Positions 1 through 11,100 of a DNA stretch of 64,000 nucleotides are shown here, one piece after another (position 1 is the first letter of the stretch; every line of letters starts with the position of its first letter). The DNA lies in the NCBI GenBank assembly GCA_019096065.1, contig JAGUCH010000003.1, positions 9,176,001-9,240,000 of the forward strand, given 5' to 3'. Under the pieces are notes generated by a model. That model was given only the letters and a program-made list of their open reading frames with translations. It had not been told where the DNA came from and did no database searches. Source of the stretch: Paracyclopina nana. Its lineage: Eukaryota; Arthropoda; Copepoda; Cyclopoida; Cyclopettidae. The position numbers and the translations under genes are program-made.

Positions 1-79
1 AAGCTTTCTCTTTCTGTAGATAATGATGGATTTAAAGTGAATGAAAGAAAGTTAGAAAACTAGAAAGAAAGTTTACCCA

Positions 80-143
80 TGGCGAATTTGAACCCACGAA
101 CCTCAGATTTGAAATCCAGTGCCTTGCCTCTAGACCACAGATG
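80..143 (-). other. tRNA-like (SINE-type) fragment
   Basis: Read on the minus strand, this stretch has a box A-like GTGGTCTAGAGGC and a box B-like GGGTTCAAAT at about tRNA spacing. The anticodon and acceptor stems pair poorly, so it is more likely a tRNA-derived repeat or pseudogene than a working tRNA. Confidence 0.3.
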
Positions 144-239
144 TCTGACTATAATTTGCACTATTTTTAGCAACAATATTGTGTAGAAAATGCTCTAGAT
201 GGAGCTAGCTTAAATTCTTAGAGTACTTGGATTTTTTTG

Positions 240-880
240 TAAGTCCAGAAGTCACTGAATAGTTCTTGACTCCTCAAGAAGCATTCATAATTGAAAGGTT
301 ACTGAAATTAAAAAATCATGAACAGCTCTTAAAATTGTGAAAAAGTATTCACATTGAATAGTTCCCAACCAAAAATTTGTGAATAGTTCTTGAACTATGA
401 AAAAAAATCATTCTTGAAAAGTTATTGACATCAACATTCCTGAATTGTAATTGAATATTCAATTTTCATTCATTATTGAAAAGTTACTGAACATAAGCTC
501 TTGAATAGTTCTTGAATTATCAAGAAGCTTTCATTATTGAAAAGTTGCTTATATGAACCTTATTGAATAGTTCTTGAAAAATCAAGCATAATCCATTATT
601 GAAAAGTTACTGATTGAAAGTTCTTGAATAGTTCTTGAATTATCAAGAAGTATATATTATTGAAAAGTTCCTGAAATAGAAGTTCCTGAATAGTTCTTGA
701 ATAGTCAAGCAGTATTCATTATAGAAAAGTTACAGAGCAAAAGCTCTTGAATACTTCACGAGCAATCAGTAACTTTTCACACAAAGTACTGGTTGAAAAG
801 TTATTGACATTTAAGTTCCTGATTTGTTCCCGAGTAGTCAAGAAGTTTTCATGGATGAAAAGCACCCGAAAAGCTCATTT
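240..880. repeat. degenerate ~62-bp minisatellite
   Basis: The phrase GAATAGTTCTTGAAT recurs, at its clearest near 503, 566, 626 and 688, a spacing of 60-63 bp. Between copies there is a shared TTATTGAAAAGTTACTGA phrase and a CAAGAAG block. Outer copies are more diverged, so the array is old. No coding potential is seen. Confidence 0.7.
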
Positions 881-1398
881 TGCCAATTCGGGAACTATTC
901 AGAACCGAATCGGTAACTAAAATTCTGGTTGGGCTGAATGTGCTCACTCTCCTCAGCAGAATGCTTCACTCAAAAAGGTGCCATTCTGTTCCTTGAATCA
1001 ATTGTTCTGTTACAAGCTCAAAAAGAGCACTTCCTTTGCCATTTTCTTCCCTGCACTTCTAAAAAAACGTGTTGATTACTTTTTGTTAGAAGTGCTATTT
1101 TTTCCACAATAGGATGCAGCCTGCACCCAAATCCCAATAGATGGCGTTTGTAAAAGACATCCAAAGCATGTGCATAAAAAAGTAGCCCATTTTTCTTCCT
1201 CTGTGAGGACGTCACAGTCTTCATTTAAGGTGTTAACAAAAACAATTTTTTGTTTTCCATGGAAGTCTAAGCCATGTAAGCAACTAAAACAAAGCTTGTA
1301 ACATTTCTGACTGTTCACAGTAGGGTCACTCCTAATAAAAAAGTTGCACCATTAAAAAGTATGTGAAAATGCACACTATGCCAGTACTTTGATCTAAA

Positions 1399-1403
1399 AA
1401 GAG
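1399..1403. other. target-site duplication, copy 1 (AAGAG)
   Basis: The five bases AAGAG immediately precede the terminal TG of the left LTR. They are repeated directly after the terminal CA of the right LTR at 12987-12991. A 5-bp duplication is typical of BEL/Pao integration. Confidence 0.9.
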
Positions 1404-1751
1404 TGTTCAAGCAAGAGGTACTTGTCCTTGGAAAGATCAAATAAAGTCCAATGAATAAAGGATATATACTTGTCAAACGTCAATCAGCTGTCAGAACTTG
1501 ACCAGCGCGGTAAAATCGGTAGTAGAGCGTCACAATCGGTAAAATGGGAGCCTTAGCAGGCTTGACTTGATGAACAAAGGCCAAAAGTAGAGGCCCCCCT
1601 CGTTGGGGAGCAATGGCGGCCTTCAAGGACGAAGAATAGTAGATCTATCTCGTTCAAAGGTAAAACAGCAAGTGATTTATTCGCGGCAAACAAAAGGGAC
1701 GCCAACTCAGCAGCAGCTGTAGCCAGCGTCAGCGCGCAGCGCTTCCCGACA
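1404..1751 (-). repeat. 3' LTR of the BEL/Pao element
   Basis: 348 bp. On the element's strand it starts TGTCGGG and ends TTGAACA. It matches 12639-12986 with no difference that I can see by eye. On the element's strand an AATAAA lies in its first third and a TATATA lies near its end. Confidence 0.95.
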
Positions 1752-1764
1752 AACCCCCCTCCGG
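1752..1764 (-). other. polypurine tract
   Basis: On the element's strand the bases just upstream of the 3' LTR read CCGGAGGGGGGTT, a purine run directly abutting TGTCGGG. This is the expected site for plus-strand DNA priming. Confidence 0.8.
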
Positions 1765-1851
1765 CCTTTGTTTGGGCAAAGGCCGTCAGGTTCGACAAGA
1801 CAAACAAAATTCGACACAGTACATTGACATAATATTCTAACATTGATGAAT

Positions 1852-4800
1852 TCAAGGGCGAACCACGGTCAAAGGCAGGGCTGCCTCTTCAGGGCTAGCG
1901 CCCTTGCCGACGGTCACGACAGTGGCGTAGTTGCCTTCAGGGGTCAACCTCCACGTGAACTGGAGATTGTGGATCAAGGCCACGGCATAGCAGTTGAAGA
2001 GCGCGCAGGCGGCAAAGTCGTTAATGAGCGTCAGAAACGGCACTCTTTGGTGTTGCCAGGCTTCATGGCCTAGCGCCCCACAAGTTTTGCATCTCGTTTT
2101 CATCATGGGGCAAACTTTGAGGACATGGTCCTTGCTGCGGCAGCGCGGGTAGACGCACCTAACCTTTACTGAATGGCAGCTAGGCTTGGTGAAAGTGGGC
2201 AATTTTTCACCGTCTTTATCGGATTTTGCGGCAGCCGTAGCCAGCTTGCCGTATTCCGCGCGATGCGCCGACGATCCACATCGGGTGCAGTGGTGAGGCG
2301 ATTCCAGGCTCGAATCAAAGTTCTCCAGGATGACGTCATGGATGGTGAGCTCGGATAGCTCCTTGCCGCTGGCCAACTGCCTTAGCTCCGACCTGAGCTC
2401 TGGTGCCAGAGCGTTGACGTCAATTGGCAAGGCCAAACCCGACTTTAAAGACTGGTAGATGGCCGAGGCTGAGTTGACCGACGTGAGGCTGTCACTGTGG
2501 ACCAGAAAGGCTGGCGCCGGCGTGACCCCTTCTTTGGTCATCCATTCACCAATGCCCATGGGCCTGAACATGTCAGCCAGCTTGGACGTGGAATTGGCGA
2601 AGCGTTGCTTATTCTTGATCGTGTCCAGCAGCAGTAGGCAGTAGCGATTAGCATCGCACTGGTCATTGAGGTCCAGCCTTTTCATGATGGTTGATGCCAT
2701 TCTCGTCAGAAGAATGGCTGGCAGGGCGACGTGGTACCAGGCGTAGAGCAACAGCCCTCCATGCCAATCAGTGTAAGGCTTGGAAAAGTCAGCTTTAATA
2801 GCCCTCATTTGCACCAGCCCGGCTTGCAGCAGCACGGCGGGGGGAGGAGCCTCATCTGGATGTTCTCGCTTCCATTTGTCCTCGTGGATCATCACAAAAC
2901 GCGTTGGCAGCCCCAACAAGTCAGCCACATGGCTAGCGCCGGTCTTCATCTTGGAGTGATGAACTTGAGGCTGAGGATACGCGATCGCGGCCAGATTCAT
3001 CGCGTCGCAAACGGGGTAGCAGGGCACATTCATGGCCCCAAGGCGTCGCTGATCGTCGCTGATCGCAAATTGGACTTTGCGTACGAGAGTCTCATTGAGG
3101 AGGCCCTTGATGGCCTCGGGTATTTCGACCCCCCGCACATTGTCCGTGGCGTGACGCGCATTTATTAATCCGCCATAATTCACCTGTATCATCAGGGCGA
3201 CTCCATTCGGTGCTGCGGCAATGAACGCCGTGAAAGCCTCAGGCGGCGGGCGGGACTGGCCAAAATCGGCTGCTTCATATGCGGCAGGCGTCCAATTCTC
3301 CGTGGCGATGATCATCCACAGGTGGGCCGCGATGGAGGAGTAAAACTCGTTCTCCAGGAGGATCTCATTGACCCGGGGCCATTGATCTGCGTCATTCAGG
3401 GTGATCATGTTGCGCCTTCCATCCAACATCCTGAGGTCAAAGGGGCCCTGCCCTCCTTGGCTATCTTCGAAGGCCAGACTCAAGGGGTAGTAGGCCAGCG
3501 TAGCGCTTCGATCCACTCCATGATGCAGCACATCGCGGCGATCCTTCTTCGGCGGCAACTTAGCGTCGCAAAATTCTTCGGGGCAGTCTGGCAGAGGCGC
3601 GGTGTTGGCCAGGCGGGCGCGCGCGATGGCGCACGGAGGCACAACTTCCGATGCGGCGATCGGGCCGGGTGGAGCCGACAACAAAGTTTCAGCGGCCCCT
3701 CCAGTTGGGCTGAGAGCGCACAACAAACCTGCGGCGGAATAATCGCGCAACCTAGCGGCCTCGGCGCTGTACGACCCGAAGTCGTCAAACTCCAACAACC
3801 ATCCCAAGGCCCGGCCCTGGTCCCTTAGCGGGAAGGCCTGCATCAATGACCTCAACGCAGCCTCGTCAGGTCCTTCTTCTGGACTGGGAGGCTCACCAGT
3901 GCGGTATTGTTGTCGCACGCCAGCCAAGAGCCGAAAGATGCGCGAGCACTTAAGGAAGCCATCGGTAGCAGCGTCCTTCATCTCCTCGGTCAGCTGAATT
4001 TGCACGTCGTTCTCCAGGGTCTTCGCCAATTCCGAGGCATGCTTCTTGAAAAGCACTGGGTGATTGGCCAGCATAACCCGTAGCGGGTCTTGCCCATCGG
4101 ACAGCGCCGCAAACCTGAGGGCGTCCTTGTAGGGGGCGTTGACGCGGCCGACAAGCCTCGACGTCTCCCTACGCAAATCGTCAGGAAGGGCGGGCCCATA
4201 GTCTGCCCGCCAGCCCATGATGGCCACGTTGCCCGAGCTGTAGGCTGAGACTCGCTTATAGTTGTCCATTTCCAGGAGCTCGTCGAGGTAGTAGGAATAT
4301 TCAAATCCCCAGTCCCTAGCGAAGCCAGCCGCTCGCTCGTCGAGGTCTTCTTCTCGGGTGTTGGAGTGGAAATCACCGGCGCACGCATAGATTTCCGGGA
4401 CCTCGCAGTCGGGGGCAAAATATGCCCAATCGTGAGGCGCCTGGTGCTTGGTCGCATCCGCTAACCTGCGGATCGGGTTAGGCCGTCGCGGATCGAACTC
4501 CTCGTCCCATTCAAACTCCCGGACTGGCGTGGAATGGCGCTGCGCGGCTGCGATGACCTCGTCCTCTCGCACCTCCCTAGCGGGTTGTTGCGAAGCTCTC
4601 GCTTGAGCATGGCTGCGGCGTTCCAGGATGGATCGAGCTCTGAATCGAGCTCCGTCGCCTGGCTCTCGGGTGTTGTCGTCAAAACGAAGGGAGCGGGCGG
4701 CCCGTGATGGTGACCTCCGTCGCGCGGGTGACCTAGAACGTGTACGTGAGCGTCGTCGGGATCGAGAGCGTACAGCCTGGCGGCTGCGAGACGAAACCTG

Positions 4801-4968
4801 GCGGTTTCTTTCATACCTTCCTTCCGGGCGGGATCGATTTTCCGCCGATGGGGCAGGAGTAGCCTCCTGAGTGGTGTCCAAGATGGCATCGTCTCGTTGA
4901 TCATTGATGAGGAGGGCGTCATCCTCCTCCATTCTTGGTTGACTCGCATTCGTACTTCGATTCGCCAT
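1852..4968 (-). CDS. BEL/Pao third ORF: SR-rich, zinc-knuckle protein of unknown function
   Basis: A 1038-codon ORF downstream of pol, where envelope genes lie in some BEL/Pao and retrovirus-like elements. I chose the ATG at 4968, the first one that clears the end of pol (158 bases after it) and leads into the acidic and SR-rich start; the same frame stays open upstream to 5643, overlapping pol in the -1 frame. Residues about 45-95 are rich in Arg-Ser pairs. A long central part has no domain I recognise. Residues about 890-975 hold three Cys/His clusters: CTRCGSSAH, a C-x4-C-type CVYPRC cluster, and CKTCGALGHEAWQH. I see no signal peptide and no convincing membrane anchor, so this does not look like env. 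A nucleic-acid-binding, gag-like or RNA-handling role is inference. Expression might use splicing, reinitiation or frameshifting. Confidence 0.75.
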   Translation of the reverse strand: MANRSTNASQPRMEEDDALLINDQRDDAILDTTQEATPAPSAENRSRPEGRYERNRQVSSRSRQAVRSRSRRRSRTRSRSPARRRSPSRAARSLRFDDNTREPGDGARFRARSILERRSHAQARASQQPAREVREDEVIAAAQRHSTPVREFEWDEEFDPRRPNPIRRLADATKHQAPHDWAYFAPDCEVPEIYACAGDFHSNTREEDLDERAAGFARDWGFEYSYYLDELLEMDNYKRVSAYSSGNVAIMGWRADYGPALPDDLRRETSRLVGRVNAPYKDALRFAALSDGQDPLRVMLANHPVLFKKHASELAKTLENDVQIQLTEEMKDAATDGFLKCSRIFRLLAGVRQQYRTGEPPSPEEGPDEAALRSLMQAFPLRDQGRALGWLLEFDDFGSYSAEAARLRDYSAAGLLCALSPTGGAAETLLSAPPGPIAASEVVPPCAIARARLANTAPLPDCPEEFCDAKLPPKKDRRDVLHHGVDRSATLAYYPLSLAFEDSQGGQGPFDLRMLDGRRNMITLNDADQWPRVNEILLENEFYSSIAAHLWMIIATENWTPAAYEAADFGQSRPPPEAFTAFIAAAPNGVALMIQVNYGGLINARHATDNVRGVEIPEAIKGLLNETLVRKVQFAISDDQRRLGAMNVPCYPVCDAMNLAAIAYPQPQVHHSKMKTGASHVADLLGLPTRFVMIHEDKWKREHPDEAPPPAVLLQAGLVQMRAIKADFSKPYTDWHGGLLLYAWYHVALPAILLTRMASTIMKRLDLNDQCDANRYCLLLLDTIKNKQRFANSTSKLADMFRPMGIGEWMTKEGVTPAPAFLVHSDSLTSVNSASAIYQSLKSGLALPIDVNALAPELRSELRQLASGKELSELTIHDVILENFDSSLESPHHCTRCGSSAHRAEYGKLATAAAKSDKDGEKLPTFTKPSCHSVKVRCVYPRCRSKDHVLKVCPMMKTRCKTCGALGHEAWQHQRVPFLTLINDFAACALFNCYAVALIHNLQFTWRLTPEGNYATVVTVGKGASPEEAALPLTVVRP

Positions 4969-5126
4969 TTTCTTGCAGAAGAAGGCTGAGCCGGAAACGT
5001 GAGTTTTTCGCAGTAATTTTCCAAAAATCATTGACAATAATGAGACAACGAGAATTGCCTCTTCTTTTTTCGGCAGCGCGCCCCCCTCATAGCGGTGAGA
5101 AGGGCGGAAGTAGCGGCGAAATCCGG

Positions 5127-8100
5127 TTAAACCGTGGCGTTGCGAGTGCTGGCGCGCGTGCGCGGCCTCTCGCTTGGCGACGGCGCGGCGCTTGCAGGCG
5201 TCGCTGCTGGCGGTACTTGTTGACTTTGCGCAGCTTTTTCGCGTTTGTTTTTGTTTGTGATAATGGCTTTCTCTCGCAATTTTACTTTTTCCTTCAAGGC
5301 TTGATGTTCGGCGACCAGGAAAGGCAACTCGTATAGCGACTTCCTTGTTTGGTTTTCGTGTGCGTCTGCTTCTACAAGGTCTATAGGTATTAGTGCGGTC
5401 AGAGGGCGGGTAAGAACATGTTTTTTGCACTTTGGAGGGGAGAACTGAATTTCTACCTTGCGACACACGCCGTCGATCTGATTTGGCAACAATTTTACTA
5501 TTTTCCCGTAGTGCCACGCAGCTCTCTTTTGGTTGGGAATAGTAACCAGAACCAATTGGCCAACCTGAACATTTTTGGTGAAATCTTGCCATTTTGGCAA
5601 CCTGTGCAATTGCATTAAGTACAGCTTTAACCACTCGTCCCACAATTCCTGTTGAAATCTTTGTGTTTCCGCGTAACGATGCATCAACGTAGGGATTTTT
5701 TCTTTGGCCACCGCGGGAAGCAGTTCTCCGGGTGGCCCACGCGATAAAAAATGTTGAGGGGTAATAACTTCCTCATCGATGATCCCTAGCGGTCTTGAAT
5801 TGACTATTGCTTCTGCTTCAATCACTAGCGTGAAGAACTCGTCAGTGTGGAAGCTTCTCTTTCTATATGTTTTAAAGAATGCTTTTTTCCAGGATTTTAT
5901 ACTTGCTTCAGATAAGCCATTGAAGTGTGGACCGTATGGCGGGGAAAACGTCCAGGTCTTCACCCCCCCCTCGTTGGCCCACTTTCTAAGGGACAACCAG
6001 TCAATGTCGGCTAGCGCCTCGATCAACTGTTGATGTCGTTCGTCATGCCATAGTTTTTTCAGTGCTAATTTTAAACCTGGTTGATTATCACTCCTTATTG
6101 TTTCAGGAGCGCCACGACGATAGCAGAAGCGTCTTAATGCATTTGTAATGGCCGGAGCGTCGAGAGCCTCCACCACTTCCGCATGGATCGCCTTGGTATG
6201 TCGGCATATGACAATCATGACGTACCATTGCACTGTTGCCCGCCCTCTAATCACGTCGAATGGACCAGCGTAGTCAAGACTTACGTGACGAAAAGGCAAG
6301 AGATCCGTGTACGGCACTGCATCCTTTGGAAGCGGAGCCATTTGGGGAGTAATGGGGACATTTCGGATTTTTTGGCATTCAATATAATTTTTTATCAAAT
6401 TCTCCGCAATACTGTCCGCGCTTAATACCCAGTAAGTGGCTTTTAGCCGTAGAATGAGACTTCTTTTTCCAGCTTTATGGCCCACCCACTGGTGCAATTG
6501 TGTTGCTAGCGCAACTGCCAATTGCCCACTTGGAATTATAAGCCTTTCGCGGTTGAGCCATGGGAATTGAACTTCAGACAGTCTTCCTAGCGTTCTTAGC
6601 TCCATTTGATCTCCAATGATAATGCGCAGCCCCCTTAGCGGTGATTTTTTAGGGAATTTTTGGTATTTTTGATAGTGTTGCAGGTCAGCTAGGAAGTGGT
6701 CTATTTGCTGCTGCCTGATGATAACAATCTCTGCCTGTCTTACTGATGTGTGCGCTAGCAATGTGGAGGTGGTGTTTTTTAACGCAAGAGTTATTTGGTC
6801 CGCGGTTAAAACAGTGAGGTCTACAGGCAGTTTTGTAAGCTTGCGCAGTCGCGATTTGATGAGCAACTTGGTTAAGTACAGTCTGACCCACGCTAGCACG
6901 TTTACAGCTTTTCTAAATGAAGAATACTTAGCAGGATTGAAAACCTTTTCTTGCGAGTGGTCAGGTTGGTCTTCAGCTGTAGCCAGCGAAGCTAGAAGCA
7001 CTGACTTTGCTTTTTCACAAGTGACCTCAGGCAGTGAGTCTTCGTCTTTGACTGGAGGGAGCCATGATGGGAATTCACTTTTTGGTCCTGCTGCCCAGCT
7101 TGGACCATGGAACCACAGGTCGTTTTCCAGGAGCTCACTTGGTGTCTGAAGACGAGTCGGCAAATCTGCAGGATTCTGCTTGCCTGGAACGTGAGCCCAA
7201 ACGTGTTTATTGGACTTCCTGTGGATTTCACTGACCCTATTGCCCACGAAAGTCTTCCAGGTACGTCCAGGCTTCATTATCCAGGCTAACACACACTGCG
7301 AGTCAGTGAAGAAATAGATTTGTTCGATTTGAGTTTTGGCAGCGATGATTTTGTCCTTCAATCTGACAGCATTGGTAGCCCCCAGCAGTTCCAAGTCAGG
7401 GATGCTACGTCTCTCATTGAGAGGGGCCAGCTGCCTTTTGCACGCAAGCAGATGCACTTCCACATTGTCCTGAGAGTATTCAACTCTTATGTAGGCGGTG
7501 ACTGCATATGCTAGTTCACTGGCATCTGAAAACATGATGAGATCCAGTTGCGCAGGTGCTTTTCGGATAGCCCGAGTGAAGGTGAATTGCGTAATTTGCG
7601 TCATATTGGCGATAGCTTCTTTCCATTTAGCCAAAATGTGTTGGAGATCAGGGTCAGCGATCTCGTCTAGCGACGTATCCCAATCCAGATCATGAACAAT
7701 CCTGAGCGCTTGAACCTGTTGCTGCACAATTTTTAAGATCAAGGTGACAGGTTCCAGTAGTCCTAGCGGGTCATATATTTTTGCTTGAGCGCCAGCTAGC
7801 TTTCGCATAGTAGTAGGAGCTTGCAAGTACGGCGTGAAATCTGGGTTGAGAAATGTTAGCACATCCCTAGCCAAGTCGATACACATTCCCAAAGCCTTTA
7901 TTTTTTGATCACACTCGTCAGCTAAAATGTGTACTGGGCTTACGTGTTCCGTATCAACTCCTTCTAGAACTTGCGGGTGGCTGGACTGCCACTTTCGCAT
8001 GTACAACTTGGCAGGCTCCGTCATCTTGATGCACTGTTGCACGACCTCTTTGGCCTCGGCCTCGTCCTCCACCGCGTGGACCACGTCGTCCATGTAGGCG

Positions 8101-11100
8101 TCTTGGCTGAACGCTAGCGCGGCCTTTGGGTAGGATTCTTGGTGTTCTTTAGCCATATGTTGCAACGTAAAAAGGGCCATGCAGGGGCTGGCCTTGGCAC
8201 CAAAGACAACTGATTTGGACTCGTAAACTTTTCCATCCCAGAAAAAACGATAAAATTTATGATCTTGCTCAGGCAGGGCTATCTGGTTGTACATCCTTTT
8301 GATGTCAGCGATGATCAACACGGGCTTCATTCTTGCGCGGATCAGCAATTCCAGGATATTGGAGAGCAGGTTTGGTCCCGCATATTGACCGTCGTTTAGG
8401 CTCTTTCCGTCTTTGGCTTTTCGACTGCAATCATAAACCACTCTTACTGGGGTAGAAATCTTGTCATACCTGAATACGAGCAGCCATGCTAGGTAGTAGC
8501 CCACCAGCAAATCATGTGTGAGCTCGGTAATTTCCTCGATAAAGCCTTGGCGGACATTTTCCATTATTTCTGCAGTGACTTTTTTGTGCAGCTCTGGATC
8601 TTTCAGTTTGAGTCTTTTCTCAAACCTAGCGGTGTTGCTCTTCACTTCTTGGTAGTTGCAGTGGAATGAGGGCTCACCTGGCATCCACAAAGTTGGGGCT
8701 TGGTATCTTCCATCCTCTCTTCGTTTGATTCCATTTTCCAGCAGTTCTAAACAATATTGCTCTGTTTTATTGAGAGGTTTTTTACCGTTTTCCTCCCCCG
8801 GCTTGACTCCCATATGGTCAAGATCCCAGTAACGTTTGAGAAAATCCATTGGATCACCAATATTGGAGTCTTCATCGCTGTCATAATCATTTGCCGTAGC
8901 CAGCACTGATGTTTCCTCACCATATAATACGACGTTGCCGAGTTTTGATTTAATGACATACGGCTTCGATGGATCTTCATTTTCTGGCAGCAGCCAGTGG
9001 AAGTAGTCAATTCCAAGAAGAAGGTCGATTCGATCTGGCGATGCATAGGCAGGAAATTCGGTGTTGCCAAGCTCAGGAAATCTAGCGATTAAGTCTGAGA
9101 TGGGCGAGCAGCGTATGGATGCGATTATTTCAGGCACAGTTGTAACCTTGATTTTTTGCTTGTAATTAGCATTGGTGGTTGATTCAATTTCAATTTGAGC
9201 TGACATCACATCCACGGTTTGTTTGTGTGACAGAGTCTTGATAGTCTGTTTTTTCAAAATGCCCGACAATTGCAATTTTTCCGCGATCGATTTAGTTAAG
9301 AAACAGGATTGCGCGCCCGTATCCAACAGGCAATTGATTACCATCTCTTTTTGATTTTCAGGATTTCTTACTATGATCGGAGCGGTGAGGAATGACGACA
9401 AAGCAGTCTTGTGGAGCTTCGTGGCTAAAATTGAGGATTCCCCCGCATTGGTTGGTGCTTCCTGACTGGCATTGTTCATGACTGATTCCAAGGCCTTTGC
9501 GAGCGTAAGCAGGATTGCTTCCTGTGAAGTGTTAAGTGAAGTGGTGGTGGAGACTGGGATAGCTCCCTGGTTGGTGGTGCTCGGCGGTGGCTTTTGGTGA
9601 GGCTTCTTTTTTGCAGGATGAGTGGCTTTTTCGAAGTGCAATAAAGTGTGATGATCAGGATCGCTGCACACTGCGCATTTCCAGTTTTTGTCACATTTCT
9701 TACGGCTGTGCTCGCCTCGAATGCATCTATAGCAAGCTCGATACTCCCTCGCTTTCAAACGCCGTTGAAGGTTAGTCATTTGCCTGAAAGTATTGCAATG
9801 TAAAAGAACATGAGACATCGAGCATTCAGGGCACGTGGTGAAAAGCTTTAATTCATCAGTGTCCGTGGACGCAGCAGCTAGCGCCATCTGCGCGTCGTCT
9901 TCGTCTGGCGAATAGGAGTCTTCCGTGGAGGAATCTGAATCTGTTGTGGTAGTCGGGTCTTCCACCAGCATAGCTGCTTTCGCGTGATGCTTTGGCTTGA
10001 ATGGCCTTGATTTGTCACGATCAGCTTTTTCGGGCTTCTTTGGAAGAACTCCCTGGCTTTGCCGATGGTGCAATGTGTTGACTTGGGTGGTGCACCAGGC
10101 ATCAAAAGCTTCAAACGTGAAGCCATCAGCGTCTTTGGCCGCGAGGTATTGGCTAAAAGAATCCTCTGACTCTGGCGTAAATGGCAGGGTACGCCAAACC
10201 TGGCCGTAATGAGTCTCAAGGATGGCATTTGGAATGGACAAAAGCTGGTGCTTAAGCCGATTCACTGCTGACCTAGCGGTGGACAGTGATTCCAAGCTAC
10301 GATGTGATATTGGAGTTAGCTTCTGGATATTCAGGAAAGCATAAGCCAACACTTTTTGGACTGAGCCAAAAGCGGCTTCTAGATTAGCTTTTGCTTGCTC
10401 ATAGCCCTGGGGAGTTGGTGCGCAGTAGCCTACGCAGTCATACGCCGGATGCTTTTTAGTTTTCTTATTGTAGGTTAAAGAACGCAGCCGAATCAACTTT
10501 TCAGGTACAGCCACCTTGCGGTTTTCGTCGATCAAGAATCGAAAATTCTCACGAAAAATGAAATATTCCGAAGGATCCGTTCCATCGAATGGGGCGATTT
10601 CGACATGAGCTAGTTTTATACCTCGCCTTGGCTCTTCTTCATCAGAATCATAATCGTCACGATGATCGCGATGTCCCCTGTTGTTGCGTCGTCTGTCATT
10701 GTTGCGGCCATTTCCTCTGTTTCCGCGTCCATTATCGTCATCATCACCCGGATCATCGTCTCCAGGGGGCCCCGAGCCACGGGATGCTCCCCCAGATGCA
10801 CCGTTGGAACTGTTGTGTGGTTGTTGTTGGTCAGAGCCATTGGCAGGAGTTGAGGACCCTAGCTGGGGATTAAATGCATTTCCTGATTGCACGCTACCTG
10901 GCCGAGTGGAAGTTCCACTTCCACTATTTGATCCGGATTGACCACGATTTAAGGTACGTTGATTCCATGGCCTTGAGGGTGGCGGGTTACTGGCCTCGCG
11001 ATGATGAATGACTGATTCAATTCGATAATTTTGAAACAGATGATGAACGTGATCAATATCTCGAACCGCTGCCTCATCGAATGACTGAGGAGTTAATGTC

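Larger units (their letters stand above)
1..1383. other. AT-rich non-coding flank
   Basis: No convincing coding region is visible. The stretch holds a tRNA-like sequence near the left edge and a degenerate minisatellite (both listed separately). The two short minus-strand ORFs at 1018-1318 have no recognisable domain and lie in low-complexity sequence, so I treat them as chance ORFs. Confidence 0.6.

Noticed and set aside
2731-3828. Plus-strand ORFs (up to 168 codons) opposite the retroelement's third ORF
   Set aside because: They are antisense shadows of a GC-richer coding strand and have no recognisable features.
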